A stretch of 64,000 bases of DNA from Archangium_A sp035910535 (GTDB lineage Bacteria; Myxococcota; Myxococcia; Myxococcales; Myxococcaceae), in NCBI GenBank assembly GCA_035910535.1, contig JAMHXF010000111.1, positions 62,001 through 126,000 of the forward strand, in the 5' to 3' direction. The notes under the pieces were generated by a model, which made no database searches, was not told where the DNA came from, and worked only from the letters and a program-made list of their open reading frames with translations. The number at the start of each line of letters is the position of its first letter. The stretch's first letter is position 1. Below are positions 1 through 10,355 of the stretch, piece after piece. The position numbers and the translations under genes are program-made.

Positions 1-2255
<2,255 letters not shown>

Positions 2256-2261
2256 CGATTT

Positions 2262-2600
2262 TCAGAGCTCCTCGGGCTCGATGGAAAGTTTCAGCGGGTA
2301 CTCGTGTTCTTTGGCCATGGCGTGCGTCTTCGACACTTTCGTTTCGGCTACGTCTTTCGTGTACACGCCAGCGACCCCGATGCCGGTGCGGTGCACGTTG
2401 AGCATGATCAACATCGAGTCGCTCTCGGTCTTGTTGAAGACCGTCTGGAGAACCAACACGACGAACTCCATGGTCGTGTAGTTGTCGTTGTGGAACAGCA
2501 CTTTGAAGAGGGGCGGCTTTTTGAGCTGCTCCTTCTTCTTCGTCTCGGTCGCTACTCCTGTGTCCCCGTCGTCCTGGCTGGGACGATGCTTCGTTGCCAT
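2262..2600 (-). CDS. clpS: ATP-dependent Clp protease adaptor ClpS
   Basis: N-end-rule adaptor that binds the ClpA N-domain and delivers substrates. The 112-residue protein has a charged flexible N-terminus, then the ClpS core with the HNDNYTTMEFVV motif that forms the N-degron pocket, and a TGIGVAGVYTKDVAETK segment followed by the C-terminal EYPL stretch. I start it at the ATG at 2600; an in-frame upstream extension (to 2684) has no ClpS-like sequence. It is directly upstream of clpA, the usual adaptor-unfoldase pairing. Confidence 0.95.
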   Translation of the reverse strand: MATKHRPSQDDGDTGVATETKKKEQLKKPPLFKVLFHNDNYTTMEFVVLVLQTVFNKTESDSMLIMLNVHRTGIGVAGVYTKDVAETKVSKTHAMAKEHEYPLKLSIEPEEL

Positions 2601-2726
2601 GGCGGTCGCGAAGGTACACAGCCGCCACGTCGCTTTCACCTGCCCAAGCGCAGAGCGTGTCGCTGATCGGGCGGGGTGAAACATGTCTGTTGACCCGGGT
2701 TTTGCGCGCGTAGGCTCACGCGTTCG

Positions 2727-3167
2727 ATGCTCTTGACGCTCGCGCTCACCGTGTTGTCGCAGGCGCCGGTGCAGGTCGCGGTCATCGACATCTCGGCGGA
2801 AGACGCGATCTACGAAGACGTCTCGCGGCGCTTCACGCAGTCGCTCGTCGAGGCGCTCGTCAAAGACGGCGTGACGGCGGTGCGGGTCGATGAAGCAGAG
2901 CTGCCGCCGCAGGGCTGTCGGCTCGGGCCGTGCCTGGGGGTCGCGGCGCGCGCGAAGGGGGCGCTTACGGTGGTGACGCTCGACGCTGAAGAGCTATCGG
3001 AGACGAAGAGCAAGGTCGTCGTCACCATGATGCGCGCCACGAATGGGGAGCCGCTCGCGGGCGGGCGCTACGAATTGAAGGCCGGCGCGAAGAAGGCGCC
3101 CAAGGGGCTCACCGCGTTCCTCGCGCAGGCGAAGAAGGCGATGACGAAAGTGACGGCGGGCAAGTGA
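2727..3167 (+). CDS. Hypothetical exported protein
   Basis: 146 residues with a short hydrophobic N-terminus (MLLTLALTVLSQA) that looks like a signal peptide. The body alternates beta and alpha segments, with a CRLGPCLGVAARAKG motif around residue 65 and a Lys-rich C-terminus. The 'Cys-x4-Cys-x-hydrophobic-Ala-x-Gly-Ala' pattern resembles the TolB-N-like sensor domains of myxobacterial envelope proteins; that is an inference from pattern only. It is the first gene of a coupled cluster: its stop overlaps the next start as GTGA. Confidence 0.7.
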   Translation: MLLTLALTVLSQAPVQVAVIDISAEDAIYEDVSRRFTQSLVEALVKDGVTAVRVDEAELPPQGCRLGPCLGVAARAKGALTVVTLDAEELSETKSKVVVTMMRATNGEPLAGGRYELKAGAKKAPKGLTAFLAQAKKAMTKVTAGK

Positions 3168-3502
3168 AGCGCGTCGACGGCGTCGGCTTCACCATTGCCG
3201 GGTTCTCGTTGCTGGTCGCGATGGTGCTCGCTGGCTACGTGCGGCCCACCTACGCGCGCATGTTCGAAGACTTCGACGCCGCGCTGCCGTGGCTCACGCG
3301 CGTGATGATGCACGGCTGGGTGTTGTTGTTGATTGGTGCGCTGCCGTTGTTCGTCACCATCGAAGGGCTCGTTCGCGACGTGGCGTTCGCGGGGAAGACG
3401 ATTCGACTCTTCGTGGCCAGCACGTTGACGGTGTTGGGCTTCGTCGCGTTTCTCATCGCCATGTACCTGCCGGTCTTCAGCATTGCGGGCGACGTGAAGT
3501 GA
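3164..3502 (+). CDS. Hypothetical three-TM membrane protein
   Basis: 112 residues with three clear hydrophobic segments (about 8-27, 45-66 and 80-105), so an inner-membrane protein. The GTG start at 3164 overlaps the previous stop (GTGA), implying translational coupling. I recognise no family. Its neighbours (exported protein, GNAT-like protein, DUF2378, Cys-rich lipoprotein) give no clear function. Confidence 0.65.
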   Translation: MKRVDGVGFTIAGFSLLVAMVLAGYVRPTYARMFEDFDAALPWLTRVMMHGWVLLLIGALPLFVTIEGLVRDVAFAGKTIRLFVASTLTVLGFVAFLIAMYLPVFSIAGDVK

Positions 3503-4143
3503 CGCCGTGGCCTTCATTCGAGGCGCTGGGTGTTGCTGCTGCGCTGCCTCCCGACGTGACGTTGCGCGCCTGGGCCGTCGACGAAATCGCGGCGCTGCCT
3601 GAGCTGCTGCGCGCCTGGTACCCGACGGTGACGCTCGGCGCGGAGTCGGTTTTTCTGGACATGAACTTTCTGGCGACGCGCGTCTTCGTGAAAGACAGCG
3701 ACCTCTTCGTCTTCGCGATTTGTCAGCGCGGTGACGTGGTGGGCTTTCAGGCCTTCGAGCGCCAGCCCGCGTCGCGCACGTTGCACGGGCGGCTCGGGGT
3801 GTTGGCGCCACACGCGCGCGCCGGCTTTCTCGGGGCGTTCGGGTTTCCGCTCTTCGAAGCGCTCGGTCGTCTCGTTGGTGCCGAGTCGTTGCAGGTCTGG
3901 GTGACGCTCGCCTCGAAGGGCCAACAGTTGATGGCCGAACGTCGTGGCTTCGTGTTGTCGGGGCTGGTGCCGGGCTTCGACATCGACCTCCAGGAAGACG
4001 GCAGCGCGGTGCGCGTGATGGAGGCGCTGTACACAAAGTCGCTCGTCGCCGACGTGAAGTGGCCCGACGGCGACGCCCTGACGCCGCACACGAAGCGCGT
4101 GCTCGCGGCCATGCATCGAAAGGACCCGACCGATGAGCGCTGA
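3499..4143 (+). CDS. Hypothetical protein, possibly GNAT-like
   Basis: 214 residues. I choose GTG at 3499 because it overlaps the upstream stop as GTGA; an open extension to 3289 only reads through the previous gene in another frame. The central part (DVVGFQAFERQP, then RLGVLAPHARAGFLGAFGFPL, then QQLMAERRGFVLSGLVP) has the beta-strand, helix and 'm-eR-GF' rhythm of an N-acetyltransferase fold. No canonical Q/R-x-x-G-x-G/A pyrophosphate loop is obvious, so activity is uncertain. Its end overlaps the DUF2378 start by 11 nt. Confidence 0.6.
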   Translation: MTPWPSFEALGVAAALPPDVTLRAWAVDEIAALPELLRAWYPTVTLGAESVFLDMNFLATRVFVKDSDLFVFAICQRGDVVGFQAFERQPASRTLHGRLGVLAPHARAGFLGAFGFPLFEALGRLVGAESLQVWVTLASKGQQLMAERRGFVLSGLVPGFDIDLQEDGSAVRVMEALYTKSLVADVKWPDGDALTPHTKRVLAAMHRKDPTDER

Positions 4144-4672
4144 GCGCTACTTCTTCACCCAGACGATGGAGGCGCAGTTCCTCAAGGCGTTTCCCGCGGA
4201 GGCTCCGGAGCTCGTGGCCGCGTATCGAGACGCCGGCTTCGACGTGAAGAAGCTGCTGCCCGCCTACGAGTACGGCATCTGGAGGCGCTGCTTCACGCTT
4301 CAGCGCACGCACTTCTTTCCCGACCTGTCGGTGGAAGACGGGTGCGAGCAGTCGGGCCTGCAGTACTCGGCGAACTACCTCGACACCACCATGGGGCGCG
4401 CGGTGAGCGTGCTGCTGTCGTTGCTGAGTACACGGCGCATCATCGGGCGACTCGAGCGCGTTTTCCGCTCGGGGAACTCGTTCAGCGTCGTCACCGCGAC
4501 TGACGAAGGCCCGAACGCGGTGCGGCTCGACGTGAACGACGTGTTCGCCGATTCGCCGCGGTACATGGTCGGGATGCTGGAGCGCGGCTTTCAGGTGTTT
4601 CGTCGCGACGTGAAGTTGAGCGTGCTCGAGCACCAGGGAGACGCCGCCGTGTTCCGCGTGACCTGGCGTTGA
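4133..4672 (+). CDS. DUF2378 (TIGR02265) family protein
   Basis: 179 residues matching the Myxococcus paralogous family DUF2378: an N-terminal FTQTMEAQFLKAF segment, the 'AAYRDAGFDVKKLLPAYEY' stretch, a central LLSLLSTRRIIGRLERVFRSGNS region, and a C-terminal RYMVGMLERGFQV segment followed by a beta-rich tail. Members are cytosolic, about 180-200 residues long and expanded in myxobacteria; their function is not known. This is one of the better taxonomic markers in the window. It overlaps the preceding gene by 11 nt and is followed closely by a lipoprotein gene. Confidence 0.85.
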   Translation: MSAERYFFTQTMEAQFLKAFPAEAPELVAAYRDAGFDVKKLLPAYEYGIWRRCFTLQRTHFFPDLSVEDGCEQSGLQYSANYLDTTMGRAVSVLLSLLSTRRIIGRLERVFRSGNSFSVVTATDEGPNAVRLDVNDVFADSPRYMVGMLERGFQVFRRDVKLSVLEHQGDAAVFRVTWR

Positions 4673-4680
4673 GCAGGCGC

Positions 4681-6276
4681 ATGATGCAGCCCATGCGGTG
4701 TTGCCTGCTCGTCGTGTCGTTGCTCGTGCTCGCTGGCTGCGATGAGCGCTGTGTCGCGGGTGTCGCCTCTCCGTGCGCGTGCAGCGATGGCGCTCAAGGC
4801 ACGTCAAGCTGCTCCGAGGCGCGCGAAGCCGGCGAGTGTGTCTGCGAAGTCGTTGCGGAGGTCGACGCGGGCTTCGACGCCGGCGTCACCACCTTCGACG
4901 CTGGTGTCGACGCAGGGCTCTCGCTCAATGCGTTCTGCGACGCGTTGCCTGCGGTGGCCTGCGCGCATCGCGTGCGCTGTGGCGACTACAGCGACGCAGG
5001 GTTGACCGTGTGTCTCTCGCGAGAGGGAGCGCGGCTGCGCGAGGCTTGTCGTCGCGCCGACGCCGGCACGTTGCAGTTCGACGAGGCCGCTGCGGCTGCG
5101 TGCCTTGGAGACCTCTCGCGCACCGATGCGCACTGCCTTCGCGACTTCGTGACCTGCGGTGTGACGTCGCCCGGCGTGCGCGGTGTGGTCTTCGTGTCGA
5201 CCTTCAACGCGTGCGGCGCTGCGACCTGCGGCGAGCAGGAGTTCTGCGACCGCGATTGCGACACGCCGACGTGCTTGCCGTATCGCCAGCCAGGGCAGTC
5301 ATGCGGCCTGCGCGAGCAGTGCGACCCGGCGACGGGCTTCTGCGGTGACGCGAACACCTGCGTGGCGTTCTTGGGCCAGGGTGAAGCGTGCTTTCCGGGG
5401 CTCTGTTCGCCGGGCAGTGACTGCCGCGTCGACGGCGGTTGCGTGGCGCGGCTGGCCGACGGCGAGAGCTGCGTGGCTGACTTCGAGTGTCTCGTCGGCC
5501 ACTGTCGACGAAGCGACAACCGCTGCGGCTTCACGCCGCTCGGCGCGGGGTGCAGGTCGGTCGAGGCGTGCGGCAACCCGGCGTACGCGCCGATGGGCAT
5601 CTGCAAAGGCCTGCGCCTCGAGCCCGACGGCGGGGTGCGCGACCCGGGCCTGTGCACGGCGCAGGCCGCTCGTGGCGATGCATGTCATCGCGCGTGGGGC
5701 CCGGAAGGCTTCGTGTGCGCTGATGGTCTCGCGTGTCTCGACGGTGAGTGCGTGACGGCCGCTCCGTATTCGCGACCGCTGGGCGCTGAATGCCCGTTGC
5801 GCTTCGGCACCGTCAGCGGTGATTCATACTTCGGCGCTGCAGCGTGCCAGGCGGGCTTCACCTGCCAGCCGATGGCGTCGTCGCTGACGGTGGGCCGCTG
5901 CGGCATCGCGAAAGGTGCAGGCACCGCGTGCACCGAGCGCGACGAGTGCGAGGTGGGCCTGCGCTGTGTTCCCGGCGCCTCGGGGCGCGTCTGCACGAAG
6001 GTCTCGGGCGTCGGCGAGCCGTGCACCTTCGAGCGCTGCTTCGATGAGCTCGCGTGCTTCCCGCAGCAAGACGGCGGCTTCGAGTGCCAGCAGCCCGGAG
6101 CCGTCGGCGGCGCGTGCACGAGTTACCACTTCCGCTCGTGTGTCGACGGCGCGCGCTGCGTGAGCTCGGTGTGCGAAGCGAAAGCAGCAATCGGCGCGAG
6201 CTGCGTGCGTGACACCGACTGCGAGACCAGCGCGTGCGACGACGGCCGGTGCGTCGCGGCGGTCTGCCAGTGGTAG
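4681..6276 (+). CDS. Cys-rich lipoprotein with Asp-Ala-Gly linker
   Basis: About 531 residues. The N-terminus is a lipoprotein signal with lipobox LVLAGC. Next comes a short Cys-rich head, an Asp-Ala-Gly-rich linker (VDAGFDAGVTTFDAGVDAG), then many tandem Cys-rich modules of the type 'G-x-x-C-x3-x-C-x-x-G-x-x-C' that resemble Dickkopf/EGF-like disulphide domains common in myxobacterial surface proteins. I use ATG 4681; a TTG at 4669 overlapping the upstream stop is possible. Convergent with the next gene (4-nt gap). Function unknown; probably displayed on the envelope. Confidence 0.8.
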   Translation: MMQPMRCCLLVVSLLVLAGCDERCVAGVASPCACSDGAQGTSSCSEAREAGECVCEVVAEVDAGFDAGVTTFDAGVDAGLSLNAFCDALPAVACAHRVRCGDYSDAGLTVCLSREGARLREACRRADAGTLQFDEAAAAACLGDLSRTDAHCLRDFVTCGVTSPGVRGVVFVSTFNACGAATCGEQEFCDRDCDTPTCLPYRQPGQSCGLREQCDPATGFCGDANTCVAFLGQGEACFPGLCSPGSDCRVDGGCVARLADGESCVADFECLVGHCRRSDNRCGFTPLGAGCRSVEACGNPAYAPMGICKGLRLEPDGGVRDPGLCTAQAARGDACHRAWGPEGFVCADGLACLDGECVTAAPYSRPLGAECPLRFGTVSGDSYFGAAACQAGFTCQPMASSLTVGRCGIAKGAGTACTERDECEVGLRCVPGASGRVCTKVSGVGEPCTFERCFDELACFPQQDGGFECQQPGAVGGACTSYHFRSCVDGARCVSSVCEAKAAIGASCVRDTDCETSACDDGRCVAAVCQW

Positions 6277-6280
6277 TCGC

Positions 6281-6790
6281 TCAGGCCGACGGTGTGTGCA
6301 CGCGTACGCCTTCGGGCACGCCGTCGCGCACGTCACGAATGGGCACGATGGCGCCGACGGTCGTGTAGAGCGCCGCGCCGGTGCGCGTCTTCGTGGTCTT
6401 GAGCACGTACTCTTTCGCGCGCGGCACGAACCATTCGCGCACGAGCTTCAGGTCGATGACGTGCACGTGGCGCGCGTCGACGAAGACGTAAACGAACAGG
6501 TCGGCCATCGAATAGAGAAAGCAGCCCGGCGAGTCTTTCTCGGCGTTGCTGACGAGCTCGAAGAAGTACGTGCCGCGGCGAAACCCCTGCCGGTCGCCCT
6601 TCACTTCGATGCCGACGACCTTGCCGTCAGCGTGTTGCCACAGCAGGTCGACGCCGCGGTGTTGAAAGCGGGGGTCATTCTGAACGTCGTGAATCAGGGA
6701 CCCCGGCTGCTCTCGCAGCAAGACGTCGCGCGCGAGTGAGACAGCGCGGTCGGCGGCGCCCTGCACGCCGCGCATCGAATACGCGCGCAA
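6281..6790 (-). CDS. PD-(D/E)XK nuclease-like hypothetical protein
   Basis: 169 residues. The segment from 45 to 66 reads GVDLLW, then 12 residues, then GIEVKGDRQ. Asp48, Glu62 and Lys64 thus fit the D...ExK metal-binding core of PD-(D/E)XK nucleases, with beta strands around them and YFFELVSN after. No methylase, helicase or other restriction partner is adjacent. It starts one base after the stop of the DUF4920 gene on the same strand, so the two are probably cotranscribed. The nuclease assignment is motif-based inference. Confidence 0.6.
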   Translation of the reverse strand: MRAYSMRGVQGAADRAVSLARDVLLREQPGSLIHDVQNDPRFQHRGVDLLWQHADGKVVGIEVKGDRQGFRRGTYFFELVSNAEKDSPGCFLYSMADLFVYVFVDARHVHVIDLKLVREWFVPRAKEYVLKTTKTRTGAALYTTVGAIVPIRDVRDGVPEGVRVHTPSA

Positions 6791-7231
6791 TTATTTGCGG
6801 AGCTCGACACCGACGGCGACCAGCTGCACCTCGCGGTACTTGCCGTCTTTGCCTTTGGGAATCGTCGCGCCTTCTTCTTCGTAGTGCTTGGCGCGCGCGT
6901 CAGGCAGCTCGGCGACCTTCACCAGGCCTTCGACCTTCGCGGTGCTGCCGGCAGAATCGAGCGGCACGAAGAAGCCGTAGTCTTTGAACGTCACGCGAAT
7001 GCCGGGGCCCTTCGGGTCAACGCCGGTGAGCTCCATCCAGCAGCCCTTCTTTTCACAGGCCTTGCGCACCTTCGCTTCGACGGTGACCGTCTTGCCTTCG
7101 AAGTCGGCCGGTGACGCCATGAGCTTCGAGAGCTCCACCGGCTGCGCGCCTGACAGCTTGGAGCCACGAACGAGCGAGGGCTCTGAAGCCGGAGCAGCGG
7201 TGAGCATCAGCGTGATGAGGAGCGAGATCAT
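6791..7231 (-). CDS. DUF4920 domain-containing exported protein
   Basis: 146 residues with an N-terminal signal peptide (MISLLITLMLTAAPA). The core matches DUF4920: an OB-like fold with 'FEGKTVTVEAKVRKACEKKG' leading to CWMELTG, then 'IRVTFKDYGFFVP' and a conserved 'GLVKVAEL' strand. The CEKKGCW cysteine pair is the family's hallmark. The domain occurs in periplasmic proteins of unknown role. ATG start at 7231; the PD-(D/E)XK-like gene follows immediately. Confidence 0.8.
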   Translation of the reverse strand: MISLLITLMLTAAPASEPSLVRGSKLSGAQPVELSKLMASPADFEGKTVTVEAKVRKACEKKGCWMELTGVDPKGPGIRVTFKDYGFFVPLDSAGSTAKVEGLVKVAELPDARAKHYEEEGATIPKGKDGKYREVQLVAVGVELRK

Positions 7232-7287
7232 TCACCTCACGTAGTCGAAACTCCGACGTGCTTCAAACCGGGTAGGGTGGGTTGAAC

Positions 7288-7716
7288 GTGCAACTGGTGA
7301 TTCCCCACAAGAACCGGAGCTTCGGCCCGGTCGACGCGTTCGCGCTGATTGGCGTGGTGGGGTTTGCCATCGCGCGCTGGGTGCCCATCGCCACGTTGAT
7401 TCCGTTCTGGGGTTGCGGCTTTCGAAAGCTCACCGGCATTCCGTGCCCGGGTTGTGGGCTGACGCGCGTGGCAGACCGCTTCGCGCACTTTCATTTCATC
7501 GGCGCGTTCAAGGCGAACCCGCTGGGCACGTTCGCCGCAGCGCTCTTCGCTGGCGCCATCGTCTTGAGCTTCGCGCACCTCGCCTTCCGGGTACCCGTGC
7601 CTGAAGTGGTGATGACCGACCGCGAATGGAAGCGCGCGCGCTGGGCCGTCGTCGCGCTGTTCGCCGTCAACTACGCGTGGGTCATCTTCGCGCACACCAC
7701 GCTGCACTGGCGCTGA
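7288..7716 (+). CDS. DUF2752 domain-containing membrane protein
   Basis: 142 residues with three to four TM segments. The diagnostic DUF2752 motif GIPCPGCGLTR lies near residue 50, after the first TM helix. I choose GTG 7288 because the purine-rich AGGGTGGG at 7274-7281 sits 6 nt upstream; the TTG at 7282 would abut it. The gene is followed one base later by plsY, suggesting cotranscription with phospholipid synthesis. Family function is unknown. Confidence 0.8.
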   Translation: MQLVIPHKNRSFGPVDAFALIGVVGFAIARWVPIATLIPFWGCGFRKLTGIPCPGCGLTRVADRFAHFHFIGAFKANPLGTFAAALFAGAIVLSFAHLAFRVPVPEVVMTDREWKRARWAVVALFAVNYAWVIFAHTTLHWR

Positions 7717-7717
7717 C

Positions 7718-8296
7718 ATGTTCTGGCTCTTCGTCGCGCTCGGGTACGTGAGTGGTTCGATTCCGTTCGGCGTGCTGGTGACGTCGCTCATCGCGAAGAA
7801 AGACGTGCGCGCAGAAGGCAGCGGCAACATCGGCGCGACCAACGTGGCGCGCGTCGCCGGCAAGAAGCTGGGCGCGGTGGTGTTGTTGCTCGACGCGGCG
7901 AAGGGCTCGCTGCCGGTGTGGGGCTCGATGGTGTTCGCGCCGGGCGAACCGCTGCTCCACGTCGCCGTTGGGGCGGCTGCTTTTCTGGGCCACGTCTTCC
8001 CCGTGTGGCTCAAGTTCAAGGGCGGCAAGGGCGTGGCGACGGCGCTGGGCGTGTTGCTGCTGTTGTTGCCGTACTCGGCGCTCATCGGCTTCGCGACGTG
8101 GGTGCTGGTGTTGCTCGTCACGCGCGTCAGCTCCATGGGCTCGCTGCTCGGCGCGCTCTTCGCCATCGTCAGCGCGTTTCTGCTCGGCAGCCCGCTGGCG
8201 TACTCGCTGCTCGCCGTCGCGCTGTTGCTCGCCATGGTGTGGACGCACCGGGGCAACATCGAGCGGATCCTCAAGCGCACGGAGAACAAGGTCTGA
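7718..8296 (+). CDS. plsY: Glycerol-3-phosphate acyltransferase PlsY
   Basis: Inner-membrane enzyme that transfers an acyl group from acyl-phosphate to glycerol-3-phosphate, the first step of phosphatidic acid synthesis. The 192-residue protein has five or so TM helices and the family motifs GYVSGSIPFG (residue 9 on), GSGNIGATNVAR, a KGSLPVW segment, and the FKGGKGVAT loop. Length matches the family. Its stop overlaps the next start (TGATG at 8294-8298). Confidence 0.95.
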   Translation: MFWLFVALGYVSGSIPFGVLVTSLIAKKDVRAEGSGNIGATNVARVAGKKLGAVVLLLDAAKGSLPVWGSMVFAPGEPLLHVAVGAAAFLGHVFPVWLKFKGGKGVATALGVLLLLLPYSALIGFATWVLVLLVTRVSSMGSLLGALFAIVSAFLLGSPLAYSLLAVALLLAMVWTHRGNIERILKRTENKV

Positions 8297-8727
8297 TGCT
8301 CACCGCCTTGCTGATGCTCTCGATGAACGCCGCGCCCATTCCCGTTGAAGTCGGCCAGTCCATCGCCGGGGTGCGCATCGGCATGACGCGCGCCGAGGTG
8401 AGCAAGCTGCACAAGCTCAAACCCGAAGGCATCGAGCGCTCTGGGCGCACCGGCTACGTGAGCGGGCCGCTGCTGTTCCTCTTCAACCCGCAAGACGAGG
8501 TGGTGCTGGTCAGCCTCGAGCTGCAGAAGACCGGCGGCCTGCGCGTGGGGAAGCTCGTCGTGCCCGCGAAGATCTCAGCGGCTGACTTCGCGAAGAAGCT
8601 GCCGAACTGCACGCTCTCAGAGGGCTCCGGCGGGCACGCGATTCACTGCGGAGAAGGTGCGGGCCTCGACGCGTACGACTCGTACGGCGGCAAGTTCGTC
8701 AGCTGGGTGCACCTGGGCCCGGGCTGA
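8296..8727 (+). CDS. Hypothetical exported protein
   Basis: 143 residues, ATG at 8296 overlapping the plsY stop by one base. The N-terminus (MLTALLMLSMNAAP) is signal-peptide-like. The mature part begins VGQSIAGVRIGMTRAEV, a 'G-hydrophobic-x-h-G-M-T-R-x-E-V' start reminiscent of small periplasmic SmpA/BamE-like or beta-lactamase-inhibitor-like modules. No confident family. Two Cys (CTLSEG...IHCGEG) may form a disulphide. Confidence 0.7.
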   Translation: MLTALLMLSMNAAPIPVEVGQSIAGVRIGMTRAEVSKLHKLKPEGIERSGRTGYVSGPLLFLFNPQDEVVLVSLELQKTGGLRVGKLVVPAKISAADFAKKLPNCTLSEGSGGHAIHCGEGAGLDAYDSYGGKFVSWVHLGPG

Positions 8728-8733
8728 TTTTCG

Positions 8734-10293
8734 CTACTGCGTGTCGGGCCGCTTGAGCTCGCTCTTCGACGGTGGGGCGGGCGCAGCGTCTTCGTCGTCG
8801 AGCTTCGAAGCAGGGCGTGGCCCGAGGCTCGCTCCGCGCTTTCGCTTGTCGACCTTCACGTCTTTCTTCACCGGCTCAATCGACGGCGGCTCGACCTTCT
8901 TTTCTTCGACCTTCACCGGCTCGGGCGGCGGAGCGGCGACGGGCGCAGGCAGCGGCGTCAGCGTGGGCGCGAAGTCGACCGCGCCACCGCGCCCCGTGAG
9001 CTTCACATCCATCGGGGCGTAGCCGTCGAGCTCGAGCCGCAGTGACAGCGCCGCGCCGACGGACTGCTCGAGCTCGATGGGCGTCACGCCCAGCGTCTTG
9101 CCGTCGACGATGACGTTGGCTCCTGCGGGCGTCGACTCGACGCGAAAGGTCATGCGCGTCGCCGGCGCGGCGGGCTTCACGATGGTCCACGTGCCCAGCA
9201 CGCCAGCGACGACGGCGACGAAGAAGCCCACCAACAGCGGCGCGTTGCTGCGCTGGGGCGGCGCGGTCTCGAGCATCGGCGTCGGCTCGTCGAGGGTCGG
9301 CGGCGCGACGACGGGCACCGCGGCTTCGGTCGCGGGCATGTCTTGCGTCGACGAGCGCGCCAGCACCGAGACGTCCTGCAGCGCGAGGATCAGCTCGTCC
9401 ATCGACTGAAAGCGATCCATCGGCGACTTCGCCAGGCACTTCACGACGATGGCCTTGAAGGCCTCGGGCAGCGTCTCGAACTTGCCCGGCGTCACCATCG
9501 CGGGGATGGGCTCGTTGACGTGCTTCAAGATGATGTCGAGCGCGCCGGTGCCCGTGTACGGCGGCTTTCCGGTCAACATCTCGAAGAGCATCGTGCCCAG
9601 CGAATAGATGTCGCTGCGCGGGTCGGCGCGGTTCTTCTCGCCCTGCTCGGGCGCCATGTACGGTGGGCTGCCCATCAACATGCCCTGCTGCGTGATGGCG
9701 CGGCCTTCGAGCTCGTGCCCGTCGACGAAAGACTTCACGAGCCCGAAGTCGAGCACCTTGACGAAGTCGGTGTCGTCGTCGGCGTGCAGCATCAACACGT
9801 TCGCCGGCTTCAGGTCGCGGTGCACCACGCCCAGCTCGTGCGCCTCTCGCAGCGCGCGCGCCATCTGCAGCCCGATGTTCAACGCGCGGTGCCACGGCAA
9901 CGCGCCGCCGCTCAGCAGCTTCTCGAGCGTCTCGCCGTCGAGGTACTCCATGGCGAGAAAGAACAGCCCGTCTTTGGTGCTGCCGTAGTCGACGACGCGC
10001 ACTGTGTTCGGGTGGTTCAACTTCGCCGTCAGCGCCGCTTCGACCAGAAAGCGCTGCTTGAAGCTCTCTTCGCGGCCCGCGCCGTACGTCGAGTCGAGCA
10101 CCTTGAGCGCCACCGCGCGATTCAGCGGCACCTGCACCGCGCGGTAGACCTTGCCCATCGCGCCTTTGCCGATGACGTCGACGACCCGAAAACGACCGTC
10201 GAGGGTCTGGCCGACCAACGGGTCGAGCGCGTCGGCGGCGACCTCTGCCGTCTTCGGCTCATCGTTCTCACCGGAGTGGGTGATGACGCTCAT
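8734..10293 (-). CDS. Serine/threonine protein kinase with PEGA domain
   Basis: 519 residues. An N-terminal Hanks-type kinase domain carries glycine loop GKGAMG (42-47), Lys64, HRDLKPAN (158-165), DFG (182-184) and PPYMAPEQ (210-217), so it should be active. Then come a Pro/Thr-rich linker, one TM segment (about 353-372), a PEGA beta domain (about 383-450, 'STPAGANVIVDGKTLGVTPI'), and a charged Pro/Lys-rich tail. The topology is a cytosolic kinase with an external PEGA sensor, typical of myxobacteria. Divergent from the gene at 10356. Confidence 0.93.
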   Translation of the reverse strand: MSVITHSGENDEPKTAEVAADALDPLVGQTLDGRFRVVDVIGKGAMGKVYRAVQVPLNRAVALKVLDSTYGAGREESFKQRFLVEAALTAKLNHPNTVRVVDYGSTKDGLFFLAMEYLDGETLEKLLSGGALPWHRALNIGLQMARALREAHELGVVHRDLKPANVLMLHADDDTDFVKVLDFGLVKSFVDGHELEGRAITQQGMLMGSPPYMAPEQGEKNRADPRSDIYSLGTMLFEMLTGKPPYTGTGALDIILKHVNEPIPAMVTPGKFETLPEAFKAIVVKCLAKSPMDRFQSMDELILALQDVSVLARSSTQDMPATEAAVPVVAPPTLDEPTPMLETAPPQRSNAPLLVGFFVAVVAGVLGTWTIVKPAAPATRMTFRVESTPAGANVIVDGKTLGVTPIELEQSVGAALSLRLELDGYAPMDVKLTGRGGAVDFAPTLTPLPAPVAAPPPEPVKVEEKKVEPPSIEPVKKDVKVDKRKRGASLGPRPASKLDDEDAAPAPPSKSELKRPDTQ

Positions 10294-10325
10294 GTGCGGA
10301 CCCAGATCCTAACCACACGCGTGAC

Positions 10326-10340
10326 CGGCAGATACTGCCG
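10326..10340. promoter_or_regulatory. Short dyad between PEGA kinase and 10356 gene
   Basis: CGGCAG-ATA-CTGCCG is a perfect 6-bp inverted repeat with a 3-nt centre in the 62-nt divergent intergenic region. It could be an operator or a small hairpin in the leader of the rightward gene. Evidence is symmetry and position only. Confidence 0.3.
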
Positions 10341-10355
10341 CAATACAACCCGCGC

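Noticed and set aside
3068..4807. Long reverse frame over the DUF2378 cluster
   Set aside because: Arg/His-rich low-complexity translation; the forward genes have motifs and coupled starts.
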